A stretch of DNA of 64,000 nt from the NCBI GenBank assembly GCA_030770425.1, contig JASJFT010000003.1:434001-498000 (forward strand), written 5' to 3'. Shown piece by piece: positions 10,971-22,530 of this stretch (the first letter of the stretch is position 1; the number at the start of each line of letters is the position of its first letter). The notes beneath the pieces are model-generated. The model worked only from the letters and a program-made list of their open reading frames with translations, searched no databases and was not told the DNA's origin. The DNA comes from Darksidea phi. Lineage: Eukaryota; Ascomycota; Dothideomycetes; Pleosporales; Lentitheciaceae. A program made the translations under genes and the position numbers.

Positions 10971-13087
10971 TCACAGGTCGGGCTTCTTCTCCACCTCCAG
11001 TTCCGGTCGCACCTCAGGTTTTTTAACGGACTTCCACTCAATGAAAATACCCCCCAACACAGCCGCGCAAGTCATAGCAAGCGTAAGATAGAAGGTCTGC
11101 CTCAACGCGTGATTGTACGCATCCAACACCTGTGCAAGATACTCCTTGGGCACTACACTCCGAAAACCTGTAGCACCAGCTCGCAGCACTCTCGTAGGGT
11201 CAAACCCGTCGATACCGATTTCTCCGATGTATCTGACTAATTTTTGGTTCATGACGTTATTACCTGCACTGAGCATAACGGCGGGTCCGAAGTTCTGCGC
11301 TAGGATGACTATTGCGAGACCGGTTGGTATGTCTTCAAGTGGTAGCACATTTTGCGTTGCGACGTTAGGTATCTGTAGCGCGCAGCCGGCACCGAAGCCG
11401 TACAGGAGCTGGTATCCAATCCATTTCGCTGTTCCGGTGTGGACCTCCAACGTGGTGATGAGACCACAGCCCACGCAGGTAAGTAAAAGACAGAGGTAAA
11501 CGTATGGGACGTAGGAGCCAAACTTGGTAATAAGGCCGCCGGTGACTGCGATGCTAACAACGTTCGAAAGAATGAGTGGGATACTGGCGACACCCGAAGC
11601 CGAGGGAGAGAGATTATGGATAGCCTGGAAATAGATGGGGAGGAAGTAGATCAGGAGGAAGAATGCGGAGAAAAGGCAGAAGATGAACAGGCTAGAGGCC
11701 CAGACCGTGCGTTGGAGACCGATCCGCGCGGGCACGGTTGCGTTTTCACCGATACGGGATTGAACGAAGACGAATGCTGCGAGGAGTATGCCGGATATGA
11801 CGAAGAGCGTGATGATGCGACCGGAACTCCAGGGATATTCGGTTCCACCCCACTGATGCTTGTAAGCAATTCTGAACGTCCACAGTCGTTTCCACACCCA
11901 ACGAAACAGCCTGCGCCTTATATTGTTCTGTTGAATTGTATGCCCCGATGGACTTCGAGGGCAGGTATTGCGCAATTATTGTTCTGTCGGACACGAGAAT
12001 TTGGTAGAATTACTCACTTGTAATGCAAGAAGAATGCACACGACTGCAGGAATAAACAACAGCAGTCCAAGTGGATCGAGACTGAGGAATAGTTCCCAGG
12101 CAGTGCGGTCTTTCCTTGCCACACCCGTATCGTGAAGGTGCAGGTAGAACACAATAATCCCAGCTGTGACAGCGCTAGGCGAATATTAGTAACGTTGTAG
12201 GCACAAGGAATGCGTAGACAGCTCACCCAATGGGTAGATTGATATAGAAGCACCATCTCCACGTAACATGGTCAGTGACTGAAGGTTGGAGTACACATTA
12301 GTTGTTTTCTTAGATCCAAACGTGCACTGGGAAGTTACTCACAAGCCCCTCCGATCAACGGCCCAACCACAGACGCAATGCCAAACATGCCACCAAAAAT
12401 GCCTTGATACAAAGGCCTTTTGTGCATCGGCACAGTATGCGCAACAATCACCATGCACCCACAGAATAGACCGGCCCCACCTACTCCGGCGATGGCGCGC
12501 TAACCCGCAAATCAGCATTGGGTACAATACGAAGTGGCTGGACAGGGGTGTACATACACCAATGATCAAAGCCACGGATGAAGGCGCAGCGCCACACAAC
12601 GCAGAGCCGACTTCGAAGAAAAGTAATGACCACATGAACACCCATTTGGGGTTGAAGAGCCCGTAGATTTTGCCAAAGGGGAGTTGGAGTGCTGGGACTC
12701 GGAATTAGCACGAGAGGGACCTAGACAACTTTTGAGGAATGTCGACTTACCGCACGTAGTCAGCAGATACGCTGAACCATACCATCCGATATCCTGAAGC
12801 GCGTGAAACTCGTCGCTGATACGGGGGATTGCAGTCGCGATGATGGTGATATCCAGCGCAACGCAGAATACAGCGGAGCTAAGAGCGATAAGCATAAGGA
12901 TGAGTGGGGCGCCATGGAGATGGTTCGATGTTCCATTGGCGGTGCCGTCGACGGCTAGAACGCTGGTGTCTGAAACGGAGGAAGTCAGTTTCTCTTCTTT
13001 AGACTCTGTGAGGATCTCGACAGAGGTTGTTGGCGTTGTTAGAACAGACGTATCCTCTTTGCTTTGAGTCGGCGGGGAATGATCCAT
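10971..13087 (-). CDS. MFS multidrug/toxin-efflux type transporter (DHA2)
   Basis: Six exons: 13087-12751, 12691-12558, 12499-12343, 12278-12227, 12174-12018 and 11852-10971. All joins keep frame and give 572 aa. A polar N-terminal tail of about 60 residues precedes the first membrane segment. DHA2 hallmarks are present: [14 protein letters not shown] after TM1, [18 protein letters not shown] (TM2), the antiporter motif [12 protein letters not shown], and [11 protein letters not shown]. About 14 membrane segments fit the hydropathy. These proton antiporters sit in the plasma or vacuolar membrane and export drugs or the cell's own metabolites. The fifth intron is unusually long (165 bp, a multiple of three, containing stops); the others are 52-64 bp. 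The substrate is unknown. Confidence 0.9.
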
Positions 13088-13271
13088 GATAGCAAAGTTT
13101 GTGTGTAGGGAAGGAATCTAGAAAGGAGATGCTAACAATAAGTGAACAGAAGAAAAGCGGTCGCAAGGCTGAATTTAATTATCTGAAGAGTCAGCGCTTG
13201 CTATTGTACAAAGTATCCCGCGCACTGTGGGGGCCGCACCGCGGGTCAAATCACAGCGAGCCGTCGATATA

Positions 13272-13331
13272 ACGTGTTTTATAAGCATGCCGTCAATACA
13301 AGCGAGCCGTCAACCCCACCAACTTTTTGCG
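13272..13331 (+). repeat. left terminal inverted repeat of the pogo-like element
   Basis: Starts ACGTGTTTTATAAGCATGCC directly after a TA. It matches the reverse complement of 22531-22590 at 57 of 60 positions by my count. All three differences are transitions. Confidence 0.92.
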
Positions 13332-13352
13332 ACGCGTTACCTATCAACTCTT

Positions 13353-14394
13353 ATGGCTCAACCAACTACTATTCGATTGCCCTGCAACGAAGCAGATATC
13401 TCCCTAGCCATCTCAGCTATCAATACTAATCAGATTTAGAGCGAAAATCGCGCCGCCTTAACGTTCAACGTTCCTCGATCAACGCTGCGCGACCGACGCG
13501 CCGGAATCGCTGCGCGACGCGATTGGCAGCCCAAATCAAAGAAGCTTTCTAAGCTAGAGGAGGAGGCGATTATTAGCTATATACTCGACCTAGATTCGCG
13601 AGGATTTACCCCTACTCTAGAGGCTGTGCGAGATATGGCGAATAAGCTACTTACTAAGCGCGGTGCTAGCTAGGTAGGCAAGTAGTAGCCTAGGAACTTC
13701 GTCTAGCGAACTAATAACGTTAAAATACGATTTAATCGACCTTATAATTAATAGCGAGCTCTCTACGAGGATTCTAATATTATTTAACTCTAGTTTAAGC
13801 GTATAGTATACGTTTAAGCTAAGTAGGGTATCTATAATAAGGATATCTATAACTTCAACGAAGCTAGCTTCCTAATAGGTAAGATAATACTACGACTAGT
13901 TATTACTAGTTTAGAGAGACGTAGGTAGACTAAAGCTATCTAGCTAGATAATCGCGAGTAGGTTATTATAATATAAGGAATTAATACTACTAAGTAGACT
14001 ATTCCGCCCTTTATTATCTTTACTAGTAAGTACTATCTCTTTACCTAGTACGAGAGCGATATACTAGGCGATTAGACTATTACTATTAGTAATAATAGCT
14101 AAATAAATAATAATCTAGGAGTTATCTAGCTAAAGTACTTTATTAGATATATAATAGATCGTAGAGTAGATACGCGCTAGCTACTAATTCTTAATAGCTA
14201 TAGTAGTTATATCTTAAACGAATTCTAGGACCTTTATAAGGAGAATAATATCTATACTCTCTATATACTAGCTTATTTATTATACCTCCTATAACTACTT
14301 AATATAGGCTATTTCTCGCCGTTAAAGCGCGCGTATAGGGACTAGATTAATAGTCTAATTTATAATTATATCTACTATATTACGAAGTTTAAAT
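13353..14394 (+). pseudogene. pogo-type transposase, N-terminal part, RIP-mutated
   Basis: From the ATG at 13353 the frame reads as a fungal pogo transposase: a psq-type helix-turn-helix start (MAQPTTIRLP), then a CENP-B-like DNA-binding domain (FNVPRSTLRDRRAG, then LEEEAIISYILDLDSRGFTP) and EAVRDMANKLLTKRGAS. Beyond this the DDE catalytic domain is readable only in patches (YNFDEASF about 13850, SNNS/NNLGV about 14090). It contains many TAG/TAA stops at former Gln or Trp codons. The retrotransposon cuts the gene at 14399. A functional product is impossible. Confidence 0.85.
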
Positions 14395-14399
14395 TCCTA

Positions 14400-14888
14400 T
14401 GTTATGCGTTGTACGTACCTTTATACGGGATCCGGGTTAGGGCCGATAGAACGTTTGTCGTACCGTTGGTTTCTGATAGGTCAAGATCAAGTCAACGAAT
14501 TCTATTACTAGAATAACTACTTAGGAAAAGATCCAATCTTGTTCGTAAGTGTCAGGTAAAGAACTAAAGATTAACTACAAAGAATTAAGACAGAAAACCT
14601 AAGAGATCCTCTATCTTCTTATATCTGTCCCGCTTTGCCTTGCTCTGCTTGCTCTGTTCGCTAAGACACAGATCAACCAGATTATTGTTGGTCATGCTCT
14701 GTTTGCTCTGTTCGCTAAGATATAGATCAACCAGATTATTGTTGGTTATACTCTGTTTACTCTGTTCGCTAAGATACAGATTAACTAGATCATTGTTACG
14801 TGATGTTGGATTACTAACTAAGCCCTTGTCTTGGCTTCTAACCTTCTCGGGATGCCCCGTATCCTGTGATTCGCGTGGGGTTGTAACA
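14400..14888 (-). repeat. LTR (3' LTR in element sense)
   Basis: 489 bp beginning TGTTATGCG and ending GTTGTAACA, the same length as its partner at 21375-21863. It contains three tandem 54-bp units. It follows the purine tract in the minus-strand reading direction, so it is the downstream LTR. Confidence 0.92.
14642..14796 (+). repeat. three tandem 54-bp units inside the LTR
   Basis: Units begin at 14642, 14696 and 14750, each starting GCTCTG(C/T)TTGCTCTGTTCG. The last is a little shorter. On the minus strand the units stay open and encode a repeated 18-residue pattern containing LYLSEQSKQS. The same array is in the other LTR. Enhancer-like or promoter units within an LTR are one possibility. 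Confidence 0.85.
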
Positions 14889-14906
14889 CTCGCTCCCCCC
14901 TCCGAA
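14889..14906 (-). other. polypurine tract of the retrotransposon
   Basis: Read on the minus strand, CGGAGGGGGGAGCGAG directly precedes the TG of the downstream LTR. That is the position and composition of a plus-strand primer tract, and it fixes the element's direction as minus. Confidence 0.7.
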
Positions 14907-15135
14907 GCTTCGTCCTCGAAGTCGCGTTCCCTTTCTCGTGACCCTATTTGGTAGTGGCCCAATTGTTCCGGTAATTCTTTCTACACTGCGCCGCAACCCG
15001 CGTGCACGTACCAGTAATTCTTTTCTTGGCCCGGTGCCCTAGTTGTTCCGCCCCTTGCCTAGGTATAAGAGTAGGTGACGTCCCCCTCTACGGGTGTCCA
15101 AGCCCTATTCTTTATTTTCTTCCTGGGTCCTAATA

Positions 15136-15696
15136 ATGCCCAAAGGTCCTGAGACTTCTATAGCTCGTCGTCTTCGTCTCGCCCGCTACGTCCTTCGCTC
15201 TGGTCGTGTAATGCCGCCGGCTCGATCGTGTCTGAACTGTTAATTCGCTGGCCGCGAATGTAAGACGTTACCGTCCTCGGCTCGTTGTGGTAGATATCTC
15301 TCTCGGAATGTTTCTTGTAGTCTAGCGGTGACTGACAAGTCTCTTGCTCGCGCTGAGGAAGAGCGTTCTCGACTCCTGTCCGAACTAGAGTCCGCTAAGG
15401 ATAAAGAGTTGGCCGCTTAAGCCCGTAAACGGCGTATCCGCGCGTAACTGGCTTAGTACGATGCCCGTCAACGTGAGCTTCTTAATCGTAAGCTGGCTTC
15501 GATCTCTGAGTTGGAAAAGTCGGAACAGGCGGAAGCTGTTCGGTCTACTTCTTCTAGCTTGCCTGTGTTACTACAGCAAGCCTTGCTGTGCGAGTCTACT
15601 GATTTCTCCGCTTTTCTGGATGGTTGGGAGCCTCTGCCTCTGGGTGCTTCTGGTGATACTACTTAACCAGGTCCTGGCAGCCCTGTAGGTTCTTGA
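15136..15696 (+). pseudogene. antisense accessory frame of the retrotransposon with Zn2Cys6-like pattern
   Basis: From ATG at 15136 a plus-strand frame runs about 186 codons against the direction of gag-pol. It begins MPKGPETSIARRLRLARYVL, then has cysteines spaced C-x2-C-x6-C-x8-C-x2-(Tyr)-x6-C at about residues 32-61. Tyr stands where RIP of a TGT codon would give TAT, so the ancestral pattern was probably six cysteines, like a fungal binuclear zinc cluster. A charged heptad-like helix follows (AEEERSRLLSELESAKDKE), then a Ser/Leu-rich tail. The stops inside it are TAA/TAG where CAA/CAG is expected. It is not a known retroviral-type gene, and its role is unknown. It lies between the chromodomain and the downstream LTR. 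Confidence 0.6.
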
Positions 15697-18600
15697 CTAG
15701 TTCCTATGTATTTTGGCTGGTAGGCCATCCTGTCTATTTAACTAAATATTTCTACTAACGTCCGAACTTCTGTAGTCCTTGAATTTCCTCGACCTCGTAC
15801 TCCTCGTCTTCGAGTTCGACGTCGGTGGCTACTTCGGCGTCTTCCGGTACTGGTTCTAGTAACGATACGTGGAATACCGGGTGTATTTTTATACCTTTAG
15901 CTAGCTTTAGCCTGTAGTTAACTAGTCCTGTCTTTTCTTTAATTTCGAATGGTCCGATTCGTAAATTGTCTAGTTTGTCGTATGGTCGTTTAGTTTTTAG
16001 GTTTCGTCGTAAAAGGAAAACTTTGTCCCCCCTCTTAAGGGTCGGTCCCTCGAGCCTTCTTTTGTTTGCTATTTTAGCTGTTGTAAGGTTTCTGCGTACT
16101 ATCCGCGCGCTGAGTTCTTTGTACAGTTCTTGTATCAAATGGGCTTTTTCTTCTGCCCTAGTGGATATACTCTCGATATCCTTCGGATCTCTGTAAGTCG
16201 TCGGCTTATATCCGTGATTTGCGTAGTACGGTAAGTATCTAGTCGTCGTAGATCTCTTACTATTATATACCAATTGTACTATTAGTAGTAATTCAACCTA
16301 GTTATCCTATAACTTGTTGACATAGAACCTTAGATACTCCTCTAGAGTTTAGTTCGTTCGTTCCGTCTAACCGTCTGTCTGCGGATAGAAGCTAGTCGAT
16401 AGCTTTCTTTTAATTCCTAGTTTTGTGAGTAGTATACTCTAAAACCTTAAAGTAAATAGTTTGTCCCTATCCGTAAGGATCTATTCCGGTAATCCGTAAT
16501 TAGTGATAAGCGTTCTTTTAACCTTATAAGCTATATTTTCTGCCGTAATTGCTTCGTTCGTCGGGATGAAGTATGCTGCCTTAGTTAATCGGTCTACGAT
16601 TACTATGATCGTATCGTATAATCTTCCTAATCCCGGTTCTAATAATAGTAGTAACTTTACTATGAAGTCTATCGTGACGTAAGTCTATAGTCGTGTAGGT
16701 AGTACTAGCGGTTAGAGTAATCTATAGGGCTTATATCTCTTAGGTTTATTCTTAGAATATTCTAAATAGTCGCCTATCGCTTTCCGAACTTCCTCTCTTA
16801 TATTAGTAAGTAGGTATTCTCTATCTATATGTCTAACCGTTTTATCGATTCCTAGGTGTCCTAGTATTTTGCTCTCGTGGATTTCCCGTATTAAGTCTCT
16901 CCTAAGACTCGGTAGAATGTAAGGCCTTGTCTCCGAGTCGTTTGTTAGAGCGGAGTATTCTTCCTCATCGAAGTATATATTATCTCCCTCTAGTATTCCG
17001 TCAGCGTTCCTAATGGTTTCTCGGGCCTTGTTTCTCTATTTTTTCTTAATATCTACTATTACCGTAATTTTGGCTAGCCTCGTATGGTTGTAGACGAGGG
17101 TTCCGTCGGGTTCCTTTCGTAGAACTGGTTCGTGTACGACGGGTTTATCGGTGCCTCGAAGGTCCGATCTTCTACTAAGAGCGTCCGCCGCTCCGTTTAG
17201 TGTTCCCGGCCGGTAACTTATCTTAAAGTCGTAATCTACTAGTAATTCCGACTATTAGAATTATCGTCGATTGAGTTTCTTTATAGTCGTGAAACTTATA
17301 AGGTTCTAGTAGTCTGTAATAACCTTAATCTTATGCTTGGCTCCTATAAGCCGTAGTCTCTATTGTTTAAATACTAATACGATAGTGTTAAGTTCCTTAT
17401 CGTAAACGTCGTAGTTTACTTCTTCCTTGCTGAACTTGCGTAAGTAGTAGAATACTAGTCTCCATTTTCCGTCTTCCCCTTACTAGGTAAGTATCGCCCC
17501 TAGTACGTAATCTAATATATCCGTCTCTACTCTAAGAGGTCTTGTCGGGTCGTATATCTATAATATAGGTACCGATGTAAATAGGTTCTTAAGCTTATCG
17601 AAAGCTTCCTATTATTTCTAGTTCTACTAAAATCCCTTTTCCTTCTTAGTTACCTCCGTAAGTAGAGATATAGTCTTTGAGTAATCCCTAATAAACTTCC
17701 GATAGAAGTTGGCGAATCCTAAAAAGGATTGTACGTCCTTGACCGATGTTGGGGTTAGCTATTCCCTTATAGTCTATACTTTCTTAGGGTCTATAGATAC
17801 TCCTTCTCGCGAAATAATAAAACCTAGATATTCGGTTTCCGTCCTGTAGAATTCGTATTTGTCTGGGTAAAGTAGTAACCTATTTTACTGTAGCTTTCGT
17901 AGTACTTTCTTTATATACTCTTTATATTCTTCCAGCGTCCCTTTGCTATATATGAGAATATCGTCTAGATATACCGTATAGAATACGTCTAAGTATTCGT
18001 TTAACGTTCTGTTAATAACTAACTAAAACGTTACTAGTATATTCGTTAGTCTAAATAGTATAACTCTATACTCGTAGAGTCTATATCGGGTCTTAAATAC
18101 TGTATACTTTTCGTACCCTTTCGCTATTCGAATCCTGTAGAATCCTTTCCGGATGTCGAATTTCGTAATCTACTTAACTCCTTAGAGCCGGTCTATAAGT
18201 TCTCTGATTAGTAGTAGCGGGTATCGGTTTTTCTTCGTAACGTTGTTTAAACGTCTGTAGTCTATACAAAGTCGTAACTTTCCGTTCTTCTTTAGGATAA
18301 ATAGAACTAGTAATACTATAGAGCTTTAACTTTCTCTAATATATCCTCTCTCTAGGTTCTTCGTTAAGTACTCTTTTAATTCTTTCTATTAATCTACTAT
18401 TAACGAGTATATGGGTCTAGGCTCGAGCTTCGTACCCTATTCTAGGTATATCTTATAATCCCATTCCTAGTACTCTAGTAAATCGGTTTCCGGATGTTCT
18501 TCGAACAGCTCTCGGAACTCCTCGTAGTCTCGAGGTATTGTTGGCCGTAGTCCTTCCTACGCGGTCGCGACCCTTCGTACTATAATAACGCCGACTCTCT

Positions 18601-19180
18601 ACGGGTTCTTCTTATAGATCCTCGCGATCTTATAAGGTAAAATTAAGCCTATCCTCCCTTTTTAGGGTGTATACTAGATCTCGTGGCTGGACCTACCCGG
18701 TCTCCTAATTCCTGTGACTCGAGCTACCCGCTCGTAGCCTAGTACTTTACGTAGCTTCTAATCTATCCGTAGATTATGTATTACTAGCTAATCGTAACTA
18801 ATAATTATATCGGTATCTCTAATTTCTATAATGTTAAATCTACGATAGTCTCTGACGTTTCCTACCTCTAAGGTTACTTTTTTCGTTTCGAGGCGAATCA
18901 TGCCTCCTCTATATTCTATAGGTAATCTATCTCCGAGGTCTACTCGTATGGGTTTTTCTTTAACTTGGTAAGGAATCCCTTGTTCCTCTACTAATTTTAA
19001 CGATAGGAGCGTGAACTCTACTCTACTGTCTATAATAGCTCGGACTTTCCGTCCGTGAATTCGTACGTCTACCTCTAATCTAGCCGGTTGTTGGATATTT
19101 CTTTGTACGATTCGGAGAGTCGTCTTTTAGGTGCTTTTATCAGCGCGACTCTTACGTAGCTGATAACAACCTAGTTTTTT
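15640..19180 (-). pseudogene. Ty3-type pol: protease, RT, RNase H, integrase, chromodomain (broken)
   Basis: On the minus strand, in order: an aspartic-protease-like region with AIIDSRVEFTLL (about 19050); reverse transcriptase with the catalytic YLDDILIYS (about 17975-17950); RNase H with YEASDYTLRAILTQ (about 17520); an integrase core with TIDFIVKL and LTDRDKLF; then an intact 172-codon frame at 16273-15755. That frame holds the integrase C-terminal part (YANHGYKPTT, HPVFHVSLLEPV) and the start of a chromodomain (EEYEVEEI). The chromodomain continues past a TAG (KYLVK, TGWPTSQNT) to about 15640. Many TAG/TAA codons interrupt it, so no polyprotein can be made. Confidence 0.85.
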
Positions 19181-20249
19181 GGCTTATTATCGTAGAGGTC
19201 CTAATCTTCGGGGTCCTTTTCTAGTTCTCTAGTCTCGTTTTGTCGAGTAGGCGACTCGTCTACCTATTCTATTTTTGGATCCGGTACTCTTCCGATCCTA
19301 CGGGGTGTTTCCCAATTCGGTTCTTCCGATGGTTCCCCTTTCGGTGATGGTATATCCTAATTAATGGGTTCTACCTTATTTTTGTCGTTCTAGGCGTCGT
19401 AATATCCCTACTATATGCCTGGGGCCCTTAGCTATCTACTAATCTCTGGGTTCTTTGAACTATCTTGGTTCTATATTAGATATCCGTATAATTCGTATCG
19501 TTCGATAAGGTATTCCTTCCTTTTAAGGTTTTAATAGAAGATATCTTCTTCTCTTCTAGCCGTAAGCTCTTGTTGCGCTAGGTATAGGATATATAATCGA
19601 TCGTAGTACGTCTAATATACGGCCTCGTGATTAGGTTCTTAGTGTGTGATCCTATAGTTGATGTCTCGTTTATATCCTTTAGTATCTACCTAGATTAGTC
19701 TGCGTGGCTATCGTCCTGTAGCGTATTTCATCGGGAAATGCTTATCGTATTCGTTATCGTAGTAATCAACCTATCCTGGCTATCCTTACTCCTTATAAGC
19801 CTAGGCCTAGTTGTTATAGTCGTGGATATAGTATCCTGCTATTGGGTATTCTATATTTCGAAGGTACATATACAAGCTACTTCCTGGGAGTATTATAGTT
19901 TCCTCCTTCTGTCGGGCGTGGTACTCGTAATTTCCCGTATAGTTTGTCTATAGTAGCGCGTCGTGGCCTATATTATTATAGTCCTAGGTTGCCTTACAAC
20001 CTTCTAGTCCTTAGAGTCTTAGGGCCTGGCCTATCGCCTACTAGCCTCGATCTCCTGTGACGTATATTGGCTTTTTTGCGTCGGTATAATGTTTAGTAAT
20101 GTACTAGCTGGTCCTATATTTCTAATACTTATTATATACTAACCGTCTGAAAACGTCTTCTACGCTGACCTTATCTAGCCCGTCGAGTTTTAGTTCTCCT
20201 ATCTCGAGCTCTAGGTTATCTTATTGTCGAGTGATTTCTTCGACCTCGT

Positions 20250-21350
20250 TCCACCCGCTGGCGTCGTACCATGTCTCGGGTATCGAGTTAGGCTTAGTTT
20301 CTTTTTCTTTATTATACCTAATTATGTTTATACGCTTGGCGCCATCCTAGCTCCCTATACTTTTCTTTTCCTCGCCGTATTCCCTGGCGAAGTGTCCCTA
20401 TATGCCGCAGCGTAGATACGCCTTTTCGTCTCGACGTCGTCTTATCTCGTCTGCTAGGACTTTCTATAGCTTCCTACCTTATTCGCGTTTCTTGTTCCTT
20501 GGGTATTTCTTTTTCTGGACTATACTAACGTCCATTTCGTTATAACCCTTATAGAATCCGCGCTTTCGAGCCACTTGCTCTTTTCTATAGACTCTTACTA
20601 GTCCTATAGCATCTCGTTTCTCGAGTACTCGTTCGTGTAGTCGATTGTCGATACGGATCGTCGTCTTAATTAGTTCCGCTAGGTCGTCTGATTTTTTAAG
20701 TTGGGCCAACTCGTCCTTAATTAGCTCCTTGAGTCCGTTGTAGTATGCGACTATAAGAGGTATATCGTCCCAGTCGATCTTATACTATAGCTGTTTGAAT
20801 TCGGTAGTATACGTACTTGCTGACTTAGTCTACCTTAGCCTTTGGATCTGGCGTTCGGCCTGCTGGACCTTATTAATGTCTCCGAAGACTATGCGTATTT
20901 GTTCCTTAAACGAATCCCAATCTTTAAATACTACCTTCGTTTCGTCGCGTCGCTTCGATAAGGAGTCTTCGTTGGCTATATAATCGTCGATCAGGGGCTA
21001 TATCTATACAGCTGCTTTACCTGTTATATATATGCCCGCGGTAAGGATCTTATCCTAGTCGCTAGTAAACGTAGTAGAGTTGAACCGGTAGTACAGGTCT
21101 AATTGTATAAGGAACGGCCTTAAGCCTTCCTTTCCGCTATCGTATTTTTCTAGTATCGGGATCTTTAACTTCGTCCTAAGTCCCGCCTGTGCCTGTTGTA
21201 GCGATCCTTGTAGCGATATTATGGCCTGCTGTAACTCAACTATCTGAGCTGCTTGTTGCTGGATTAGGGCCGCTGGGTTCGTTGCTGGAGCCCTAGTTGC
21301 GCTTTCCCTAGAGGTGTTGCGTGAGCTAGATGGAGTTGCTATGTCGACGT
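20250..21350 (-). pseudogene. retrotransposon gag (broken)
   Basis: Minus-strand reading gives a gag capsid-like protein. There is a Gln-rich N-terminal helix (IQQQAAQIVELQQAI, about 21270), a capsid region (LRPFLIQLDLYYRFN), a DWDSFKEQIRIVFGD motif, and an intact stretch at 20709-20479 (LAELIKTTIRIDNRLHERV). Near 20425-20365 is a remnant of a CCHC zinc knuckle (YLRCGI, stop, GHFAREYGEE) in which one Cys has become Tyr and one codon a TAG. These are RIP-type changes. Gag would have formed the particle and bound element RNA. Confidence 0.75.
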
Positions 21351-21374
21351 AACCTTGGTTTAGGGTAGTTAATA

Positions 21375-21863
21375 TGTTATACGTTGTACGTACCTTTATA
21401 CGGGATCCGGGTTAGGGCCGATAGAACGTTTATCGTACCGTTGGTTTCTGATAGGTTAAGATCAAGTCAACGAATTCTATTACTAGAATAACTACTTAGG
21501 AAAAGATCCAATCTTGTTCGTAAGTGTCAGGTGAAGAACTGAAGATTAACTATAAAGAATTAAGACAGAAAACCTAAGAGATCCTCTATCTTCTTATATC
21601 TGTCCCGCTTTGCCTTGCTCTGCTTGCTCTGTTCGCTAAGATACAGATCAACTAGATCATTGTTGGTCATGCTCTGTTTGCTCTGTTCGCTAAGATACAG
21701 ATCAACTAGATCATTGTTGGTTATGCTCTGTTTGCTCTGTTCGCTAAGACACAGATCAACCAGATTATTGTCACGTGATGTTGGATTACTGACTAAGCCC
21801 TTGTCTTGGCTTCTAACCTTCTCGGGATGCCCCGCATCCTGTGATTCGCGTGGGGTTGTAACA
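21375..21863 (-). repeat. LTR (5' LTR in element sense)
   Basis: 489 bp, TGTTATACG to GTTGTAACA, followed by the TCCTA duplication. It carries the same three 54-bp tandem units (21617-21771). The sequence just inside it (reading minus) begins TATTAACTACCC and does not start with TGG, so a usual tRNA primer site is not evident. Confidence 0.92.
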
Positions 21864-21868
21864 TCCTA

Positions 21869-22470
21869 CTCGCCTTCCGCGTAACCTATAATAAGACTAT
21901 TATAGAAAAGAATATCTATACGAGCTTTTAAGGTATTAGCCTAGTTTTATATAATTTAGAGGTAGTAATCTTAAAGCTTAATATTAAATTAAGGACGTCG
22001 TCGCTAGTAGTTCTACTAGAGACTATATAGGAGGCTAGAATACTAAGTAATACGTATAAAGTAGAGGCTTAATTAACGTTAATTTATAAGTACGTACGTA
22101 GGTATAAGAGCTTATTACTTACTTCTATTATTCTAGTTATTAATTAGCTAAGTAAAGGCGCTAAGATATTAGCTTATAAAGCTATATTTATACGCGAATA
22201 AATCGCGAGCCTAGAGAAGGTAATTAAGACCGCTATAACGCGTAGAAAGTATAAAAAGAAGAGGATCTAGAAGTAGGGCGTCCTAACTAAGGTAGAGAGG
22301 GAGGCTATTATTATTTAAAAGGCTACTAAGTAGTAGTAAGAGAACGAAAGACGTTAAGTTATTAGGTAATTAGGTATAAGCCGATAGGCTTTAGCGCGCT
22401 ATACGTACTATAGAGAACCTAGGTATAACTTATAAACGTATAAGAAGGCTACTATTAATACTACTTAATT
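21869..22470 (+). pseudogene. pogo-type transposase, C-terminal part, RIP-mutated
   Basis: Continues the transposase cut at 14399: the reading frame runs from AAATTCCTA to CTCGCCTTCCGCG if the insertion is removed. It gives the usual C-terminal region, including an EARILSNTY-like stretch and AKILAYKA, then a basic region. Near 22400 there is what looks like a former zinc knuckle in which cysteines have become tyrosines (TYYREPRYNL). TAG/TAA stops are frequent. Confidence 0.75.
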
Positions 22471-22530
22471 TAGAATAGCTATTATATTAATAGATTTCTA
22501 ATACGTTATTGAACTATGTAGCTTTTTGTG

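Larger units (their letters stand above)
14400..21863 (-). mobile_element. Ty3-type LTR retrotransposon, RIP-mutated, inserted in the pogo element
   Basis: 7464 bp bounded by two 489-bp LTRs (TGTTA...AACA). It is flanked by the 5-bp duplication TCCTA at 14395-14399 and 21864-21868, which shows a true insertion into the transposase gene. Coding runs on the minus strand: gag, protease, reverse transcriptase, RNase H, integrase, chromodomain. A purine-rich tract just inside the 14888 LTR end agrees with that direction. The domain order (integrase last, chromodomain at the end) is that of Ty3 chromoviruses. Stops from RIP break every domain. Between the LTRs I count about 21 differences, all transitions. 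Confidence 0.92.

Noticed and set aside
19738..20415. Plus-strand hydrophobic frames of 63-71 codons resembling membrane segments
   Set aside because: They lie antisense to retrotransposon gag-pol; RIP-made T-rich codons give false hydrophobic stretches.
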